This document shows positions 9,398 through 17,571 of a stretch of 47,685 bases of DNA, one piece after another. The position numbers were made by a program, and so were the translations under genes. The stretch is from Bacteroidaceae bacterium. Its GTDB lineage: Bacteria; Bacteroidota; Bacteroidia; Bacteroidales; Bacteroidaceae. The notes beneath the pieces are model-generated. The model saw nothing but the letters and a program-made list of their open reading frames with translations. It was not told the DNA's origin and did not search any database. Positions within the stretch are counted from its first letter, which is position 1; each line of letters starts with the position of its first letter. The DNA is taken from the NCBI GenBank assembly GCA_017649485.1, contig JAGCGS010000005.1:1-47685 (forward strand), in the 5' to 3' direction.

Positions 9398-9955
9398 ATG
9401 ATTATGAAGAAAGTTTATGTGTTTTTTGCTGATGGCTTTGAAGAAATCGAGGCCTTGACATCGGTTGACGTGCTGAAACGTGCGGGTGCCGATGTGGTGA
9501 TGGTATCAGTAACTCCAAACGAGATAGTAATGGGTGCTCATGAGGTGCCTGTACTGTGCGACAAGAACATCGACAGCTGTGACTTGATGGATGCCGACCT
9601 GCTGCTACTCCCTGGTGGCATGCCTGGCGCACAGTCTTTGAGCGAGTGTGAATTCCTGGGCAAAGCACTGTTGAGACAGGTGGAGGGGGGCAAGCCCGTG
9701 GCTGCCATTTGTGCTGCTCCAATGGTACTGGGTAAGTTGGGCATCCTGCAAAGTAAAAAGGCTACCTGCTATCCTGGTTTCGAAGTTTATTTGACAGGTG
9801 CTACCTATACGGGGGCTTCTGTTCAGCGTGACGGTCTTATCATCACAGGCAAAGGTCCTGGCGTTTCGCTGCCTTTCTCTTTCGCCGTGGTTGACCTGTT
9901 GTTTGGCGCTGACAAGGTAGCTGAATTGAAAGATGCAATGATGGTGGAGGCATGA
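9398..9955 (+). CDS. DJ-1/PfpI family protein (YajL/ThiJ-like)
   Basis: Cytosolic protein of the DJ-1/PfpI superfamily (class I glutamine-amidotransferase fold). Relatives include YajL and human DJ-1, linked to oxidative and carbonyl stress; the exact reaction here is unknown. The product is 185 residues. The conserved nucleophile Cys sits in [10 protein letters not shown] (near residue 106), and the Glu that polarises it is in [12 protein letters not shown]. This is the DJ-1-like, not the PfpI protease-like, arrangement. Two starts compete, ATG 9398 and ATG 9404 (MKKVYVFF); the second gives the more family-like N-terminus and is close to AAGGA. Its stop overlaps the ispD start (ATGA). Confidence 0.9.
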   Translation: MIMKKVYVFFADGFEEIEALTSVDVLKRAGADVVMVSVTPNEIVMGAHEVPVLCDKNIDSCDLMDADLLLLPGGMPGAQSLSECEFLGKALLRQVEGGKPVAAICAAPMVLGKLGILQSKKATCYPGFEVYLTGATYTGASVQRDGLIITGKGPGVSLPFSFAVVDLLFGADKVAELKDAMMVEA

Positions 9956-10626
9956 AACGATATGCCATTATCGTGGCAGGAGGCAAGGGCCTACGGATGG
10001 GCGGTGAAGTCCCTAAGCAGTTCCTACAGATAGGCGATACCCAACCCGTTTTGATGCATACACTTGAGACATTCAATCACTTCGACTCCGAGATGCGACT
10101 GATTGTGGTGTTGCCTGCCGACCAGCAGGGTACATGGCAAGAGCTATGTCATCAGTACGGATGCGACATCGCTCATCAGATAGTGACAGGTGGAGAAACA
10201 CGGTTCCACTCCGTCAAGAATGGCTTGGCTGTAATCCCCGACGAGACCGACGCTGTAGTAGGTGTACATGACGGCGTACGCCCTTTCGTCTCGCAAGAGG
10301 TGTTGCAACGCTGCTTTGAGTTGGCTGAGGAAAAACGAGCTGTGATACCTGTCGTGCCGGTGGTTGAAACCATTAGGAAACTGGTTGGCTATGAGGCGTC
10401 AATTACCGTTAATCGCAACGTGTATCGTTTAGTTCAGACCCCGCAAGTATTTAATGTTTCACTATTGAAACAAGCCTATTCACAGCCTTACACAAATGCT
10501 TTTACCGATGATGCTTCTGTGGTCGAGGCTTTAGGTCAGCAAATATGGCTCACAGAGGGTAACCGCGAAAACATCAAGCTCACTACTCCATTTGACTTAA
10601 AGATTGCAGAGATCTTATTGAAATGA
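9952..10626 (+). CDS. ispD: 2-C-methyl-D-erythritol 4-phosphate cytidylyltransferase
   Basis: Third step of the MEP isoprenoid pathway: couples CTP with methylerythritol phosphate to give CDP-ME. The 224-residue protein begins with the nucleotide-binding signature [16 protein letters not shown] at residues 9-24. Other family segments are [23 protein letters not shown] and the C-terminal [11 protein letters not shown] and [10 protein letters not shown]. It overlaps by four bases with the DJ-1/PfpI gene before it and with recG after it, so all three are probably translated in a coupled way. Other MEP-pathway genes are not in the window. Confidence 0.94.
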   Translation: MKRYAIIVAGGKGLRMGGEVPKQFLQIGDTQPVLMHTLETFNHFDSEMRLIVVLPADQQGTWQELCHQYGCDIAHQIVTGGETRFHSVKNGLAVIPDETDAVVGVHDGVRPFVSQEVLQRCFELAEEKRAVIPVVPVVETIRKLVGYEASITVNRNVYRLVQTPQVFNVSLLKQAYSQPYTNAFTDDASVVEALGQQIWLTEGNRENIKLTTPFDLKIAEILLK

Positions 10627-12713
10627 TCGAACAACTGGACGTGAAATATATCAGTGGCGTAGGGCCTCAACGAGCTACCCTGCTTGCCAAAGAGCTGGAC
10701 ATCCATTCAGTTCGTGACCTGCTATACTATTTCCCCTATAAATACGTAGATCGCAGTAAGATTTACTCCATCAATGAGGTGACAAGCGACATGCCTTACA
10801 TCCAAGTGCGTGGACAGATCGCTTCGTTTGAGACAGCTGGAGAAGGTCGTGGCAGACGACTCATTGCTCACTTCACCGATGGCACAGGTTTCATCGACCT
10901 TATCTGGTTTCAAGGTGTCAAATACGTAACCAACCGCTATAAATTACATCAAGACTACATCGTGTTTGGCAAGCCAAGTATATTCAATGGGCGCGTGAAT
11001 ATCGCCCACCCCGATCTGGATCCTGCCAGTGAGGTACAACTGAGCAACTTGGGTATGCAACCCTATTACAACACCACAGAGAAGATGAAGCGCAGTTTCC
11101 TCAACTCACATGCCATCGAAAAGATAATGCATAGTGTAATGCCCTTGCTGAAGGATCCTTTACCTGAAACACTAACCCCAGAAATCATCGCACAACAGCA
11201 TCTGATGCCGCTTACGGAAGCCTTGCAAAACATCCACTTCCCCCAAAACAATGAAGCCCTGCGTCAGGCAAAGCTACGTTTGAAATTTGAAGAGTTATTC
11301 TATGTGCAGCTGAACATCCTACACTATGCCAATGATAGGCGAAGGAAATACAAAGGTTATGTTTTCCCCCACGTAGGAGCTTATTTCAACACATTCTATC
11401 GCGACTACCTGCCCTTCGAGTTGACCAATGCCCAGAAACGTGTAATCCGTGAGATACGCACCGACTTAGGCAGTGGGAAACAGATGAACCGCCTGCTTCA
11501 AGGTGATGTGGGTAGCGGCAAGACCATGGTAGCACTGATGAGTATGCTCCTTGCTATCGACAACGGCTATCAGGCTTGTCTGATGGCACCTACTGAAATA
11601 CTCGCCAATCAGCACTATGAAACGCTCTGTCGCCAGTTGGATGGTTTGGGTGTACAGGTGGAACTGCTTACCGGCTCTATCAAGGGCAAGAAACGAGAGG
11701 ATATCCTACAACGACTGACTAACGGAGAGGTGCATATCTTGATAGGCACTCATGCACTGATTGAGGATGGAGTAAGCTTTAAGCACCTCGGACTGGCAGT
11801 TATTGACGAACAACATCGATTCGGTGTGGCACAACGAGCCCGCTTGTGGAGCAAGAGCATGCAACCTCCCCATGTCTTGGTAATGACAGCCACCCCCATC
11901 CCCCGTACTTTAGCCATGACTCTCTATGGTGACCTGGATGTTTCGGTGATAGACGAGTTGCCCCCCGGAAGGAAACCTATCGCTACCTTGCATCAGTTCG
12001 ACAATCGCAGGCAACAGCTCAATGCATTCATACGTAAGCAGGTGAATGAGGGCAGGCAGATTTACATCGTCTATCCACTTATCAAGGAAAGCGAGAAGAT
12101 AGACTTGAAAAACCTGGTAGAGGGCTATTCACAAGTGTGCGATGACTTTCCAGACTTAACTGTTTGCCAAGTGCACGGACAGATGAAGCCTGCGTTGAAA
12201 GAGGAGCAGATGTCGCGTTTCGTACGAGGCGAAGCCCAAATCTTGGTTGCCACCACTGTGATAGAAGTGGGTGTAAATGTGCCCAACGCTTCAGTGATGG
12301 TGATTCAGAACGCTGAGCGTTTTGGTTTGTCACAACTCCACCAGCTGAGGGGGCGTGTAGGTAGAGGTGCCGACCAATCTTATTGTATTTTAGTGACAGG
12401 TTTCAAGCTGGCAGAGGAAACACGGAAACGTATAGAAATCATGGTCCGCACCAACGATGGATTCGAGATTGCAGAGGCCGACTTAAAGCTTCGTGGCCCT
12501 GGCGATTTGGAGGGTACCCAACAAAGTGGCATGGCGTTCGACTTGAAAATTGCCGACCTTGCCAGAGACGGACAGATACTGCAATTGGCTCGTGATGTTG
12601 CTGAACACATCGTGGAAGAGGATCCCACCTGCCAGTTACCCAAATACGATCTTTTGTGGCGTCAACTCAAGGTGTTACGCAAGACTCATATCAACTGGTC
12701 TGCCATCAGCTAA
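10623..12713 (+). CDS. recG: ATP-dependent DNA helicase RecG
   Basis: Double-stranded DNA translocase that reverses stalled forks and processes Holliday junctions. The product is 696 residues, normal for the family. An N-terminal wedge/OB domain with [15 protein letters not shown] covers about residues 1-200. Then come the helicase motifs: Walker [13 protein letters not shown] near residue 295, DEQH box ([16 protein letters not shown]), motif [16 protein letters not shown], motif [11 protein letters not shown], and the C-terminal TRIP-like segment containing [17 protein letters not shown]. It overlaps the ispD stop by four bases. No clear terminator follows. Confidence 0.95.
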   Translation: MIEQLDVKYISGVGPQRATLLAKELDIHSVRDLLYYFPYKYVDRSKIYSINEVTSDMPYIQVRGQIASFETAGEGRGRRLIAHFTDGTGFIDLIWFQGVKYVTNRYKLHQDYIVFGKPSIFNGRVNIAHPDLDPASEVQLSNLGMQPYYNTTEKMKRSFLNSHAIEKIMHSVMPLLKDPLPETLTPEIIAQQHLMPLTEALQNIHFPQNNEALRQAKLRLKFEELFYVQLNILHYANDRRRKYKGYVFPHVGAYFNTFYRDYLPFELTNAQKRVIREIRTDLGSGKQMNRLLQGDVGSGKTMVALMSMLLAIDNGYQACLMAPTEILANQHYETLCRQLDGLGVQVELLTGSIKGKKREDILQRLTNGEVHILIGTHALIEDGVSFKHLGLAVIDEQHRFGVAQRARLWSKSMQPPHVLVMTATPIPRTLAMTLYGDLDVSVIDELPPGRKPIATLHQFDNRRQQLNAFIRKQVNEGRQIYIVYPLIKESEKIDLKNLVEGYSQVCDDFPDLTVCQVHGQMKPALKEEQMSRFVRGEAQILVATTVIEVGVNVPNASVMVIQNAERFGLSQLHQLRGRVGRGADQSYCILVTGFKLAEETRKRIEIMVRTNDGFEIAEADLKLRGPGDLEGTQQSGMAFDLKIADLARDGQILQLARDVAEHIVEEDPTCQLPKYDLLWRQLKVLRKTHINWSAIS

Positions 12714-12755
12714 ACATGTTATTCAACATAATTAGGGGTTTTTTACTTAAAAGTT

Positions 12756-12787
12756 TTTGGCAAAAAGATGAAATAGTCTTACCTTTG
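12756..12787 (+). promoter_or_regulatory. Promoter for the M23/LysM gene
   Basis: TTTG at 12756-12759, a 20-base spacer and TACCTTTG at 12780-12787. It is a full consensus match in the 127-base gap after recG and 53 bases before the next ATG. Confidence 0.75.
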
Positions 12788-12840
12788 TGCGATTAGTGGA
12801 GTTATAGCGTCGTGTAAACGACTCTAAAAAATAGTAATTT

Positions 12841-13749
12841 ATGAAGATTAGTTTAATTAAGACTATCATATTTTCTGCCTCTTGCATGTTCTGTACAGGG
12901 ATATCCGCACAAGACTTGATAGCACGTCAAGCGCCTGTGGACGTTAAACTGAAGAGCGTAGATTCCCTGGCATTACAAAAAGCCATCCGTGCAGAGCAAT
13001 CTGAGTTTCCAAGTTTAGATATTTACCAATCGTGGGATAATGAGTTCGTAAACTCTTACGGCGATGCCGTACTCCCAGACAGCTATACCTTCGACCTGAC
13101 AGGTTTCAGCATGCCTACCCCCAGTACCAAAATCAATGATACTTTCGGATACCGCCCTCGTCGTCGCCGTGCACACAGTGGCCTGGACATCAAAGTAAAT
13201 GTGGGTGATACCATTCGCTCAGCATTCGATGGCAAGGTACGCATTGTTAAGAACCAGGGTCGCAGGGGTTATGGTAAGTATATAGTGATTCGCCATGACA
13301 ATGGACTTGAAACAGTATATGGCCATTTGTCCAAACAACTGGTTGAAGAAGACCAACTGGTACGTGCAGGTGACGTGATTGGCTTAGGTGGCAACACAGG
13401 TCGTTCAACGGGCTCTCATCTTCATTTCGAGACTCGTTTCTTAGGTGTAGCCATTGATCCTGCCTCAATGTTTGATTTTGAGAAACAAGATGTTGTGGCA
13501 GACAACTATACTCATGTGTTCAAGAAACAGCCTGCAGAAAAACGTACCAAGACCAGAGCCTCTTCTGTAGCCTCAACGACTAAGTTGGAAACGACCAGTG
13601 GTGAGGGTATTTACTACAAGGTAAAGAGTGGAGATACGTTGTCGAAAATTGCAGCCAAGCAAGGAGTTAGTGTGAACCAGCTCTGCAGACTCAATGGCAT
13701 CACTACCAAAACGGTGCTGCAAATCGGGCAGGTATTGAGATGCTCTTGA
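12841..13749 (+). CDS. Secreted M23 (LytM-type) peptidase with C-terminal LysM
   Basis: Envelope peptidoglycan endopeptidase or amidase activator of the M23 family. The 302-residue product has a signal peptide (residues 1 to about 23, cleaved near GISA/QD). The M23 domain spans about 100-210 with the zinc ligands His112 and Asp116 (HSGLD) and His195 in HLHFETR; His162 and His193 complete the active-site set. Because the LytM residues are intact, it is likely to be an active hydrolase. A linker rich in K/R/S/T (225-255) leads to one LysM module (257-300, YKVKSGDTLSKIAAKQGVSV), which binds glycan strands. It has its own promoter and a terminator, so it is monocistronic. Confidence 0.93.
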   Translation: MKISLIKTIIFSASCMFCTGISAQDLIARQAPVDVKLKSVDSLALQKAIRAEQSEFPSLDIYQSWDNEFVNSYGDAVLPDSYTFDLTGFSMPTPSTKINDTFGYRPRRRRAHSGLDIKVNVGDTIRSAFDGKVRIVKNQGRRGYGKYIVIRHDNGLETVYGHLSKQLVEEDQLVRAGDVIGLGGNTGRSTGSHLHFETRFLGVAIDPASMFDFEKQDVVADNYTHVFKKQPAEKRTKTRASSVASTTKLETTSGEGIYYKVKSGDTLSKIAAKQGVSVNQLCRLNGITTKTVLQIGQVLRCS

Positions 13750-13771
13750 ACTATTCATTTTGTATAATTTA

Positions 13772-13810
13772 GGGTGCTTTCATAGAAATTATGGGCACCC
13801 TTTTTATTTT
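13772..13810 (+). terminator. Intrinsic terminator after the M23/LysM gene
   Basis: The stem GGGTGC (13772-13777) pairs with GCACCC (13795-13800), with an inner CATA/TATG stem. It is followed directly by TTTTTATTTT. It starts 22 bases after the stop codon. Confidence 0.82.
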
Positions 13811-13825
13811 ATCCCACTTTTTCAC

Positions 13826-13833
13826 TATCTTTG
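13826..13833 (+). promoter_or_regulatory. -7 promoter element before the DUF1599 gene
   Basis: TATCTTTG, an exact match to TAnnTTTG, 19 bases before the ATG at 13853. The matching upstream position falls in the T-run of the preceding terminator, so the -33 element is degenerate (TTTT, no G). Confidence 0.6.
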
Positions 13834-13852
13834 CAGAATAAATAAAATAGAC

Positions 13853-14395
13853 ATGAAAGATACCAAAGCACAGTTTGAACAAGTGATAGCCGAATGTCGC
13901 GATCTGTTCGTGAAGAAATTGCACGACTACGGAGCCGCTTGGCGCATCATGCGTCCTTCGTCAGTGACCGACCAGATATTCATCAAGGCCAATCGTATCA
14001 GAACCTTAGAGGTGAAAGGTGTTTCAATGGTAGGTGAAGGAATTAAGCCGGAATTCATGGGTATCGTGAACTATGGCATCATCGCTTTGATACAACTGGA
14101 GTTAGGTTATGCCGAGCATGAGGATATAAGTGTTGAACACGCCATTGAGCTGTACGACAAATACGCCAAGACCGCTATGGAGTTGATGCTGGCGAAGAAC
14201 CATGACTATGACGAAGCTTGGCGCAACATGCGCATCACTTCTTACACCGACTTGATACTTATGAAGATTAACCGCACAAAACAAATAGAGGACTTGGCGG
14301 GCAATACATTGGTGTCGGAGGGTGTAGATGCTAACTATATGGATATGATTAATTATTCCGTATTCGGACTGATTAAACTGGACTTTGGCGACTAA
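13853..14395 (+). CDS. DUF1599 domain-containing protein
   Basis: Small protein of the DUF1599 family; I know no established function. With the start at ATG 13853 ([10 protein letters not shown]) it is 180 residues. The frame is open further upstream to 13760, but that segment crosses the terminator and promoter and is not coding. The protein consists of two tandem copies of one motif: [20 protein letters not shown] near residue 20, and [20 protein letters not shown] near residue 120. Each is followed by a KxNR segment ([11 protein letters not shown] and [11 protein letters not shown]). The repeated HDY-AW-MR-TD residues suggest an internal duplication with a shared binding or catalytic site. 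Its end overlaps the next gene by 11 bases. Confidence 0.9.
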   Translation: MKDTKAQFEQVIAECRDLFVKKLHDYGAAWRIMRPSSVTDQIFIKANRIRTLEVKGVSMVGEGIKPEFMGIVNYGIIALIQLELGYAEHEDISVEHAIELYDKYAKTAMELMLAKNHDYDEAWRNMRITSYTDLILMKINRTKQIEDLAGNTLVSEGVDANYMDMINYSVFGLIKLDFGD

Positions 14396-16433
14396 GTGGC
14401 GAAATAGCGTAACATGGAAGACGGTAGTTAACATCTGCCGCTTTATCCCGGGGATTGTATTTGTGTTCTCAGGCTTTGTGAAAGCTGTTGACCCATTGGG
14501 AACATCCTATAAGATACAGGATTACCTAACTACCTTTGGATTGTTGCAGTTGACACCTGACATTGTACCTTTAGCATTGTCTGTGGCACTGGCTGTTTTG
14601 GAGTTTGGCATTGGTATTCACTTATTGTTGGGCATTAAGCGACGTGCCACTACCAGGTTGGCACTGTTGGTAATGCTGGTGATGACTCCCTTGACGCTTT
14701 ACCTGGCGCTGACGAACCCCATCAGTGACTGTGGGTGCTTCGGTGATGCACTGGTACTGACCAATTGGCAGACATTCGGCAAAAATGTGGTGTTGCTGAT
14801 TTGTGTTATAGTGGTGTTCCTCACACCTTGGAACATGGTGAGGTTCCTGACAAAGAAGATGGAATGGACACTATCAATGTATAGTGTGTTATTCGCCCTC
14901 ATCTTGGCTGGATATTGCCTGATGATCTTGCCGGTGTTTGACTTCCGTCCTTACAAGATAGGCAACAACATTCGACAAGGTATGGAGATTCCCGAGGGTG
15001 CCAAGCCAACGGTCTTTGATACTCGCTTCGTGATGGAGAAGGAAGGGGTAAAGCAAACTTTCAAGGTTGATGACTATCCTGACAGTACATGGACCTTTGT
15101 GAGTGCGGAAACAGTAGTTTTGGAAAAAGGTTATGAACCACCTATCCACGACTTCGTGATAGAGAAAATGGAAACGGGAGAAGACATCACCGACGATGTG
15201 TTGGATGACCCTAACTACACTTTCCTGTTGGTGATGCACCGTACAGAGGAAGCCGAAGAGGGATATATCGACCTCATCAACGAATTGTTCGACTACAGCG
15301 TTGAGAACGGTTACCGTTTCTACGCCCTGTCATCATCTTCGGCAGAAGCCATTGAGCAATGGCGTGACCGAACTGGAGCTGAATATCCTTTCTGCATCAT
15401 GGATGACATCACCCTGAAGACCATGATACGCAGCAATCCAGGATTGATGCTCATTAAGGAAGGTGTGATACTGAACAAGTGGTGCGACTCGCAGATACCC
15501 GATGAGTTTGAGTTGACTGACCGTTTAGAAAAGCTGCCATTGGGACAGGTGAAAGAGGTGAATGACCTTAAAACCTTAGGATGGATTTGTGTGTGGTTCA
15601 TGGTGCCACTGGCATTGATTGTATTGATTGACAGAATATTTAATCGTTATAATAACAAAAAAACAAGGAAAAGTATGAGAAAGAAAATTGTAGCAGGTAA
15701 CTGGAAGATGAACATGAACCTGCAAGATGGTGTAGCTTTGGCTAAAGAGTTGAACGAGGCATTGACAGCTGATAAGCCTAACTGTGGCGTCGTAATCTGC
15801 ACTCCGTTTATTCACTTAGCAACTGTAGCTCAGTTTCTGAACCAGGACATTATCGGTTTAGGTGCAGAGAACTGTGCAGACAAGGCTAAGGGTGCCTACA
15901 CAGGTGAGGTATCTGCAGAGATGGTGAAGAGCACTGGCGCACAGTATGTAATCCTGGGCCACTCAGAACGTCGTGAATACTACAAGGAGACTCCTGAGAT
16001 TCTGAAGGAGAAGGTGCTGTTGGCACTGGCTAACGGTCTTAAGGTTATCTTCTGTATCGGTGAGAGCCTGGAAGAACGTGAGGCTAACAAGCAGAATGAG
16101 GTTGTAAAGGCAGAGTTGGAAGGTTCTGTATTCAACTTGAGCGCAGAGGACTTCGCCAAGATCATCATCGCTTACGAGCCAATCTGGGCTATTGGTACTG
16201 GCAAGACCGCTACCGCTGAGCAGGCAGAGGAGATCCATGCATACATCCGCAGTTGTGTGGCAGACAAGTATGGCGCTGAAGTGGCTGACGACACTACTAT
16301 CCTTTATGGTGGTAGCTGCAAGGCAAGCAACGCTCCTGAACTGTTCGCTAAGCCTGACATCGACGGTGGCCTGATTGGTGGTGCTTCTCTGAAGTGCGCT
16401 GATTTCAAGGGCATTATTGATGCTTGGAAGTAA
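14385..16433 (+). CDS. DoxX/MauE-like membrane protein in frame with triosephosphate isomerase
   Basis: The frame starts at TTG 14385 and runs without a stop through the tpiA start at 15675, giving 682 residues. Residues 1-430 are a membrane protein. An N-terminal block of four hydrophobic helices resembles DoxX/MauE proteins ([21 protein letters not shown] near 20-40). One more helix (about 160-185) is followed by an extracytoplasmic region with thioredoxin-like character (about 270-400) and a final helix near 400-420, ending in the basic tail [11 protein letters not shown]. Residues 431-682 are a complete TPI. Relatives, as far as I recall, are separate genes. An A7 tract at 15657-15663 precedes the join, and losing one A would end the membrane gene at a TGA overlapping the tpiA ATG. 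The predicted topology puts TPI in the cytoplasm. No in-frame ATG was found near the start. Confidence 0.72.
   Translation: MATKWRNSVTWKTVVNICRFIPGIVFVFSGFVKAVDPLGTSYKIQDYLTTFGLLQLTPDIVPLALSVALAVLEFGIGIHLLLGIKRRATTRLALLVMLVMTPLTLYLALTNPISDCGCFGDALVLTNWQTFGKNVVLLICVIVVFLTPWNMVRFLTKKMEWTLSMYSVLFALILAGYCLMILPVFDFRPYKIGNNIRQGMEIPEGAKPTVFDTRFVMEKEGVKQTFKVDDYPDSTWTFVSAETVVLEKGYEPPIHDFVIEKMETGEDITDDVLDDPNYTFLLVMHRTEEAEEGYIDLINELFDYSVENGYRFYALSSSSAEAIEQWRDRTGAEYPFCIMDDITLKTMIRSNPGLMLIKEGVILNKWCDSQIPDEFELTDRLEKLPLGQVKEVNDLKTLGWICVWFMVPLALIVLIDRIFNRYNNKKTRKSMRKKIVAGNWKMNMNLQDGVALAKELNEALTADKPNCGVVICTPFIHLATVAQFLNQDIIGLGAENCADKAKGAYTGEVSAEMVKSTGAQYVILGHSERREYYKETPEILKEKVLLALANGLKVIFCIGESLEEREANKQNEVVKAELEGSVFNLSAEDFAKIIIAYEPIWAIGTGKTATAEQAEEIHAYIRSCVADKYGAEVADDTTILYGGSCKASNAPELFAKPDIDGGLIGGASLKCADFKGIIDAWK
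15675..16433 (+). CDS. tpiA: Triosephosphate isomerase (internal start of the fused frame)
   Basis: Glycolytic enzyme that interconverts dihydroxyacetone phosphate and glyceraldehyde 3-phosphate. From ATG 15675 it is 252 residues, the normal length. N9 and K11 lie in AGNWKMN, the electrophilic His in [10 protein letters not shown], the catalytic Glu in [14 protein letters not shown] (with the mobile loop 6), and the phosphate-binding ends are YGGSCKASN and GLIGGASL. The A-rich region AAACAAGGAAAAGT before the ATG could serve as a ribosome-loading site. Codon choice here is more uniform than in the upstream membrane part, as expected for a highly expressed gene. It probably starts independently even if read-through fusion also occurs. 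Confidence 0.93.
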   Translation: MRKKIVAGNWKMNMNLQDGVALAKELNEALTADKPNCGVVICTPFIHLATVAQFLNQDIIGLGAENCADKAKGAYTGEVSAEMVKSTGAQYVILGHSERREYYKETPEILKEKVLLALANGLKVIFCIGESLEEREANKQNEVVKAELEGSVFNLSAEDFAKIIIAYEPIWAIGTGKTATAEQAEEIHAYIRSCVADKYGAEVADDTTILYGGSCKASNAPELFAKPDIDGGLIGGASLKCADFKGIIDAWK

Positions 16434-16443
16434 TAAGACAAGA

Positions 16444-16473
16444 GAGGTTTTCCGTCTTTCGACGGAAAACCTC
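16444..16473 (+). other. Perfect 13-bp hairpin between tpiA and the SPOR gene
   Basis: GAGGTTTTCCGTC (16444-16456) and GACGGAAAACCTC (16461-16473) are perfect complements around a TTTC tetraloop. The sequence after it (ATCCTAATTATC) is not T-rich, so it does not look like an efficient intrinsic terminator. It may be a 3' mRNA stabiliser for tpiA or a partial terminator that lowers expression of the next genes. Confidence 0.7.
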
Positions 16474-16491
16474 ATCCTAATTATCAACAAT

Positions 16492-16959
16492 ATGAAAAAA
16501 ATAACGACAGCTATTTTATGCTTATTAGCGATGTCAATATCAGCCTATGCACAGCGTGACATCGTAAAGAGCCTGCAAACAGATGTGGCAGGGCAAGGCA
16601 AGGTGACCATTCACCAAGATGCTAAAATTTCTACTCTACTGATGGGTGGTTCTACCAGTACCACAGTCAAGGCTGGCGAAAAGAAAGAGTTGAAACGACA
16701 GGGATATCGTGTGCAAGTATATGCCGGCAATAACACCAGCCGCTCACGCAACGAAGCACAGCAGATGGCAAGTAGGGTGAAGCAGCATTTCCAGGATGCA
16801 CAGGTGTATGCCTATTTCGTATCTCCCCGTTGGCTATGCCGTGTAGGCAACTATCCGAGCATTGAGGAAGCAGATGCTATGATGCGTCAACTCAAATCGA
16901 CAGGCGTGTTTAAAGAAGTCTCCATCGTGAGAGATCAGATTACAATCGACCTTAATTAA
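16492..16959 (+). CDS. Secreted SPOR domain-containing protein
   Basis: Small exported protein predicted to bind denuded peptidoglycan glycans at the septum. The start is ATG 16492 ([20 protein letters not shown], a signal peptide cleaved near residue 20 before QRD), giving 155 residues. The open frame upstream to 16417 overlaps tpiA and the hairpin. The SPOR domain fills the C-terminal half (about 75-150): [20 protein letters not shown], later [20 protein letters not shown]. It has no catalytic domain. It lies between tpiA and folE, an order I recall in other Bacteroidales; folE starts seven bases after its stop. Confidence 0.9.
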   Translation: MKKITTAILCLLAMSISAYAQRDIVKSLQTDVAGQGKVTIHQDAKISTLLMGGSTSTTVKAGEKKELKRQGYRVQVYAGNNTSRSRNEAQQMASRVKQHFQDAQVYAYFVSPRWLCRVGNYPSIEEADAMMRQLKSTGVFKEVSIVRDQITIDLN

Positions 16960-16966
16960 AAGAAAT

Positions 16967-17557
16967 ATGTTAGGTAAGGAATATGTGGCAGAAACGCCAG
17001 AGTTAGAAGAATTAAAAGGTCATATTTATCGTATGCTCACCTTGATGGGTGAAGACGCTGATCGCGAGGGGTTGCTAAAGACACCTGAGCGGGTAGCGAA
17101 GGCTATTATGACACTCACAGGAGGTTATGCCATCAATCCCCACGAGGTGCTGAACTCTGCCAAGTTCAAGGAGGACTACAGTCAAATGGTGATTGTAAAA
17201 GACATTGACTTCTACTCGCTCTGTGAACACCATCTTCTGCCTTTCTTCGGCAAGGCTCATGTCGCATATATTCCTAACGGCTACATCACTGGGCTGAGTA
17301 AGATTGCCCGTGTGGTGGATATCTTCTCTCATCGTCTGCAAATCCAAGAACGCATGACCTCACAAATCAAGGAATGCATCCAAGAAACGCTTAATCCTTT
17401 GGGCGTGATGGTGGTAATTGAGGCAAAGCACATGTGTATGCAGATGCGAGGAGTGGAGAAGCAAAATTCCATTACTACTACCTCCGATTTTACAGGAGCT
17501 TTCAAACAGGCAAAGACACGTGAGGAGTTTATGAACCTCATCAGGAGTAGAGTGTAA
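16967..17557 (+). CDS. folE: GTP cyclohydrolase I
   Basis: First enzyme of tetrahydrofolate synthesis, converting GTP to dihydroneopterin triphosphate. The 196-residue product carries the zinc and active-site signature [20 protein letters not shown] (near residues 80-100) and the second cysteine in [29 protein letters not shown] holds the substrate-binding residues and QERMTSQI follows. It is therefore a canonical type I zinc enzyme, not FolE2. Seven bases separate it from the SPOR gene, so they probably share a transcript. It ends 14 bases from the convergent dnaG stop, with no visible terminator between. Confidence 0.95.
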   Translation: MLGKEYVAETPELEELKGHIYRMLTLMGEDADREGLLKTPERVAKAIMTLTGGYAINPHEVLNSAKFKEDYSQMVIVKDIDFYSLCEHHLLPFFGKAHVAYIPNGYITGLSKIARVVDIFSHRLQIQERMTSQIKECIQETLNPLGVMVVIEAKHMCMQMRGVEKQNSITTTSDFTGAFKQAKTREEFMNLIRSRV

Positions 17558-17571
17558 CGGAATATTAGACT

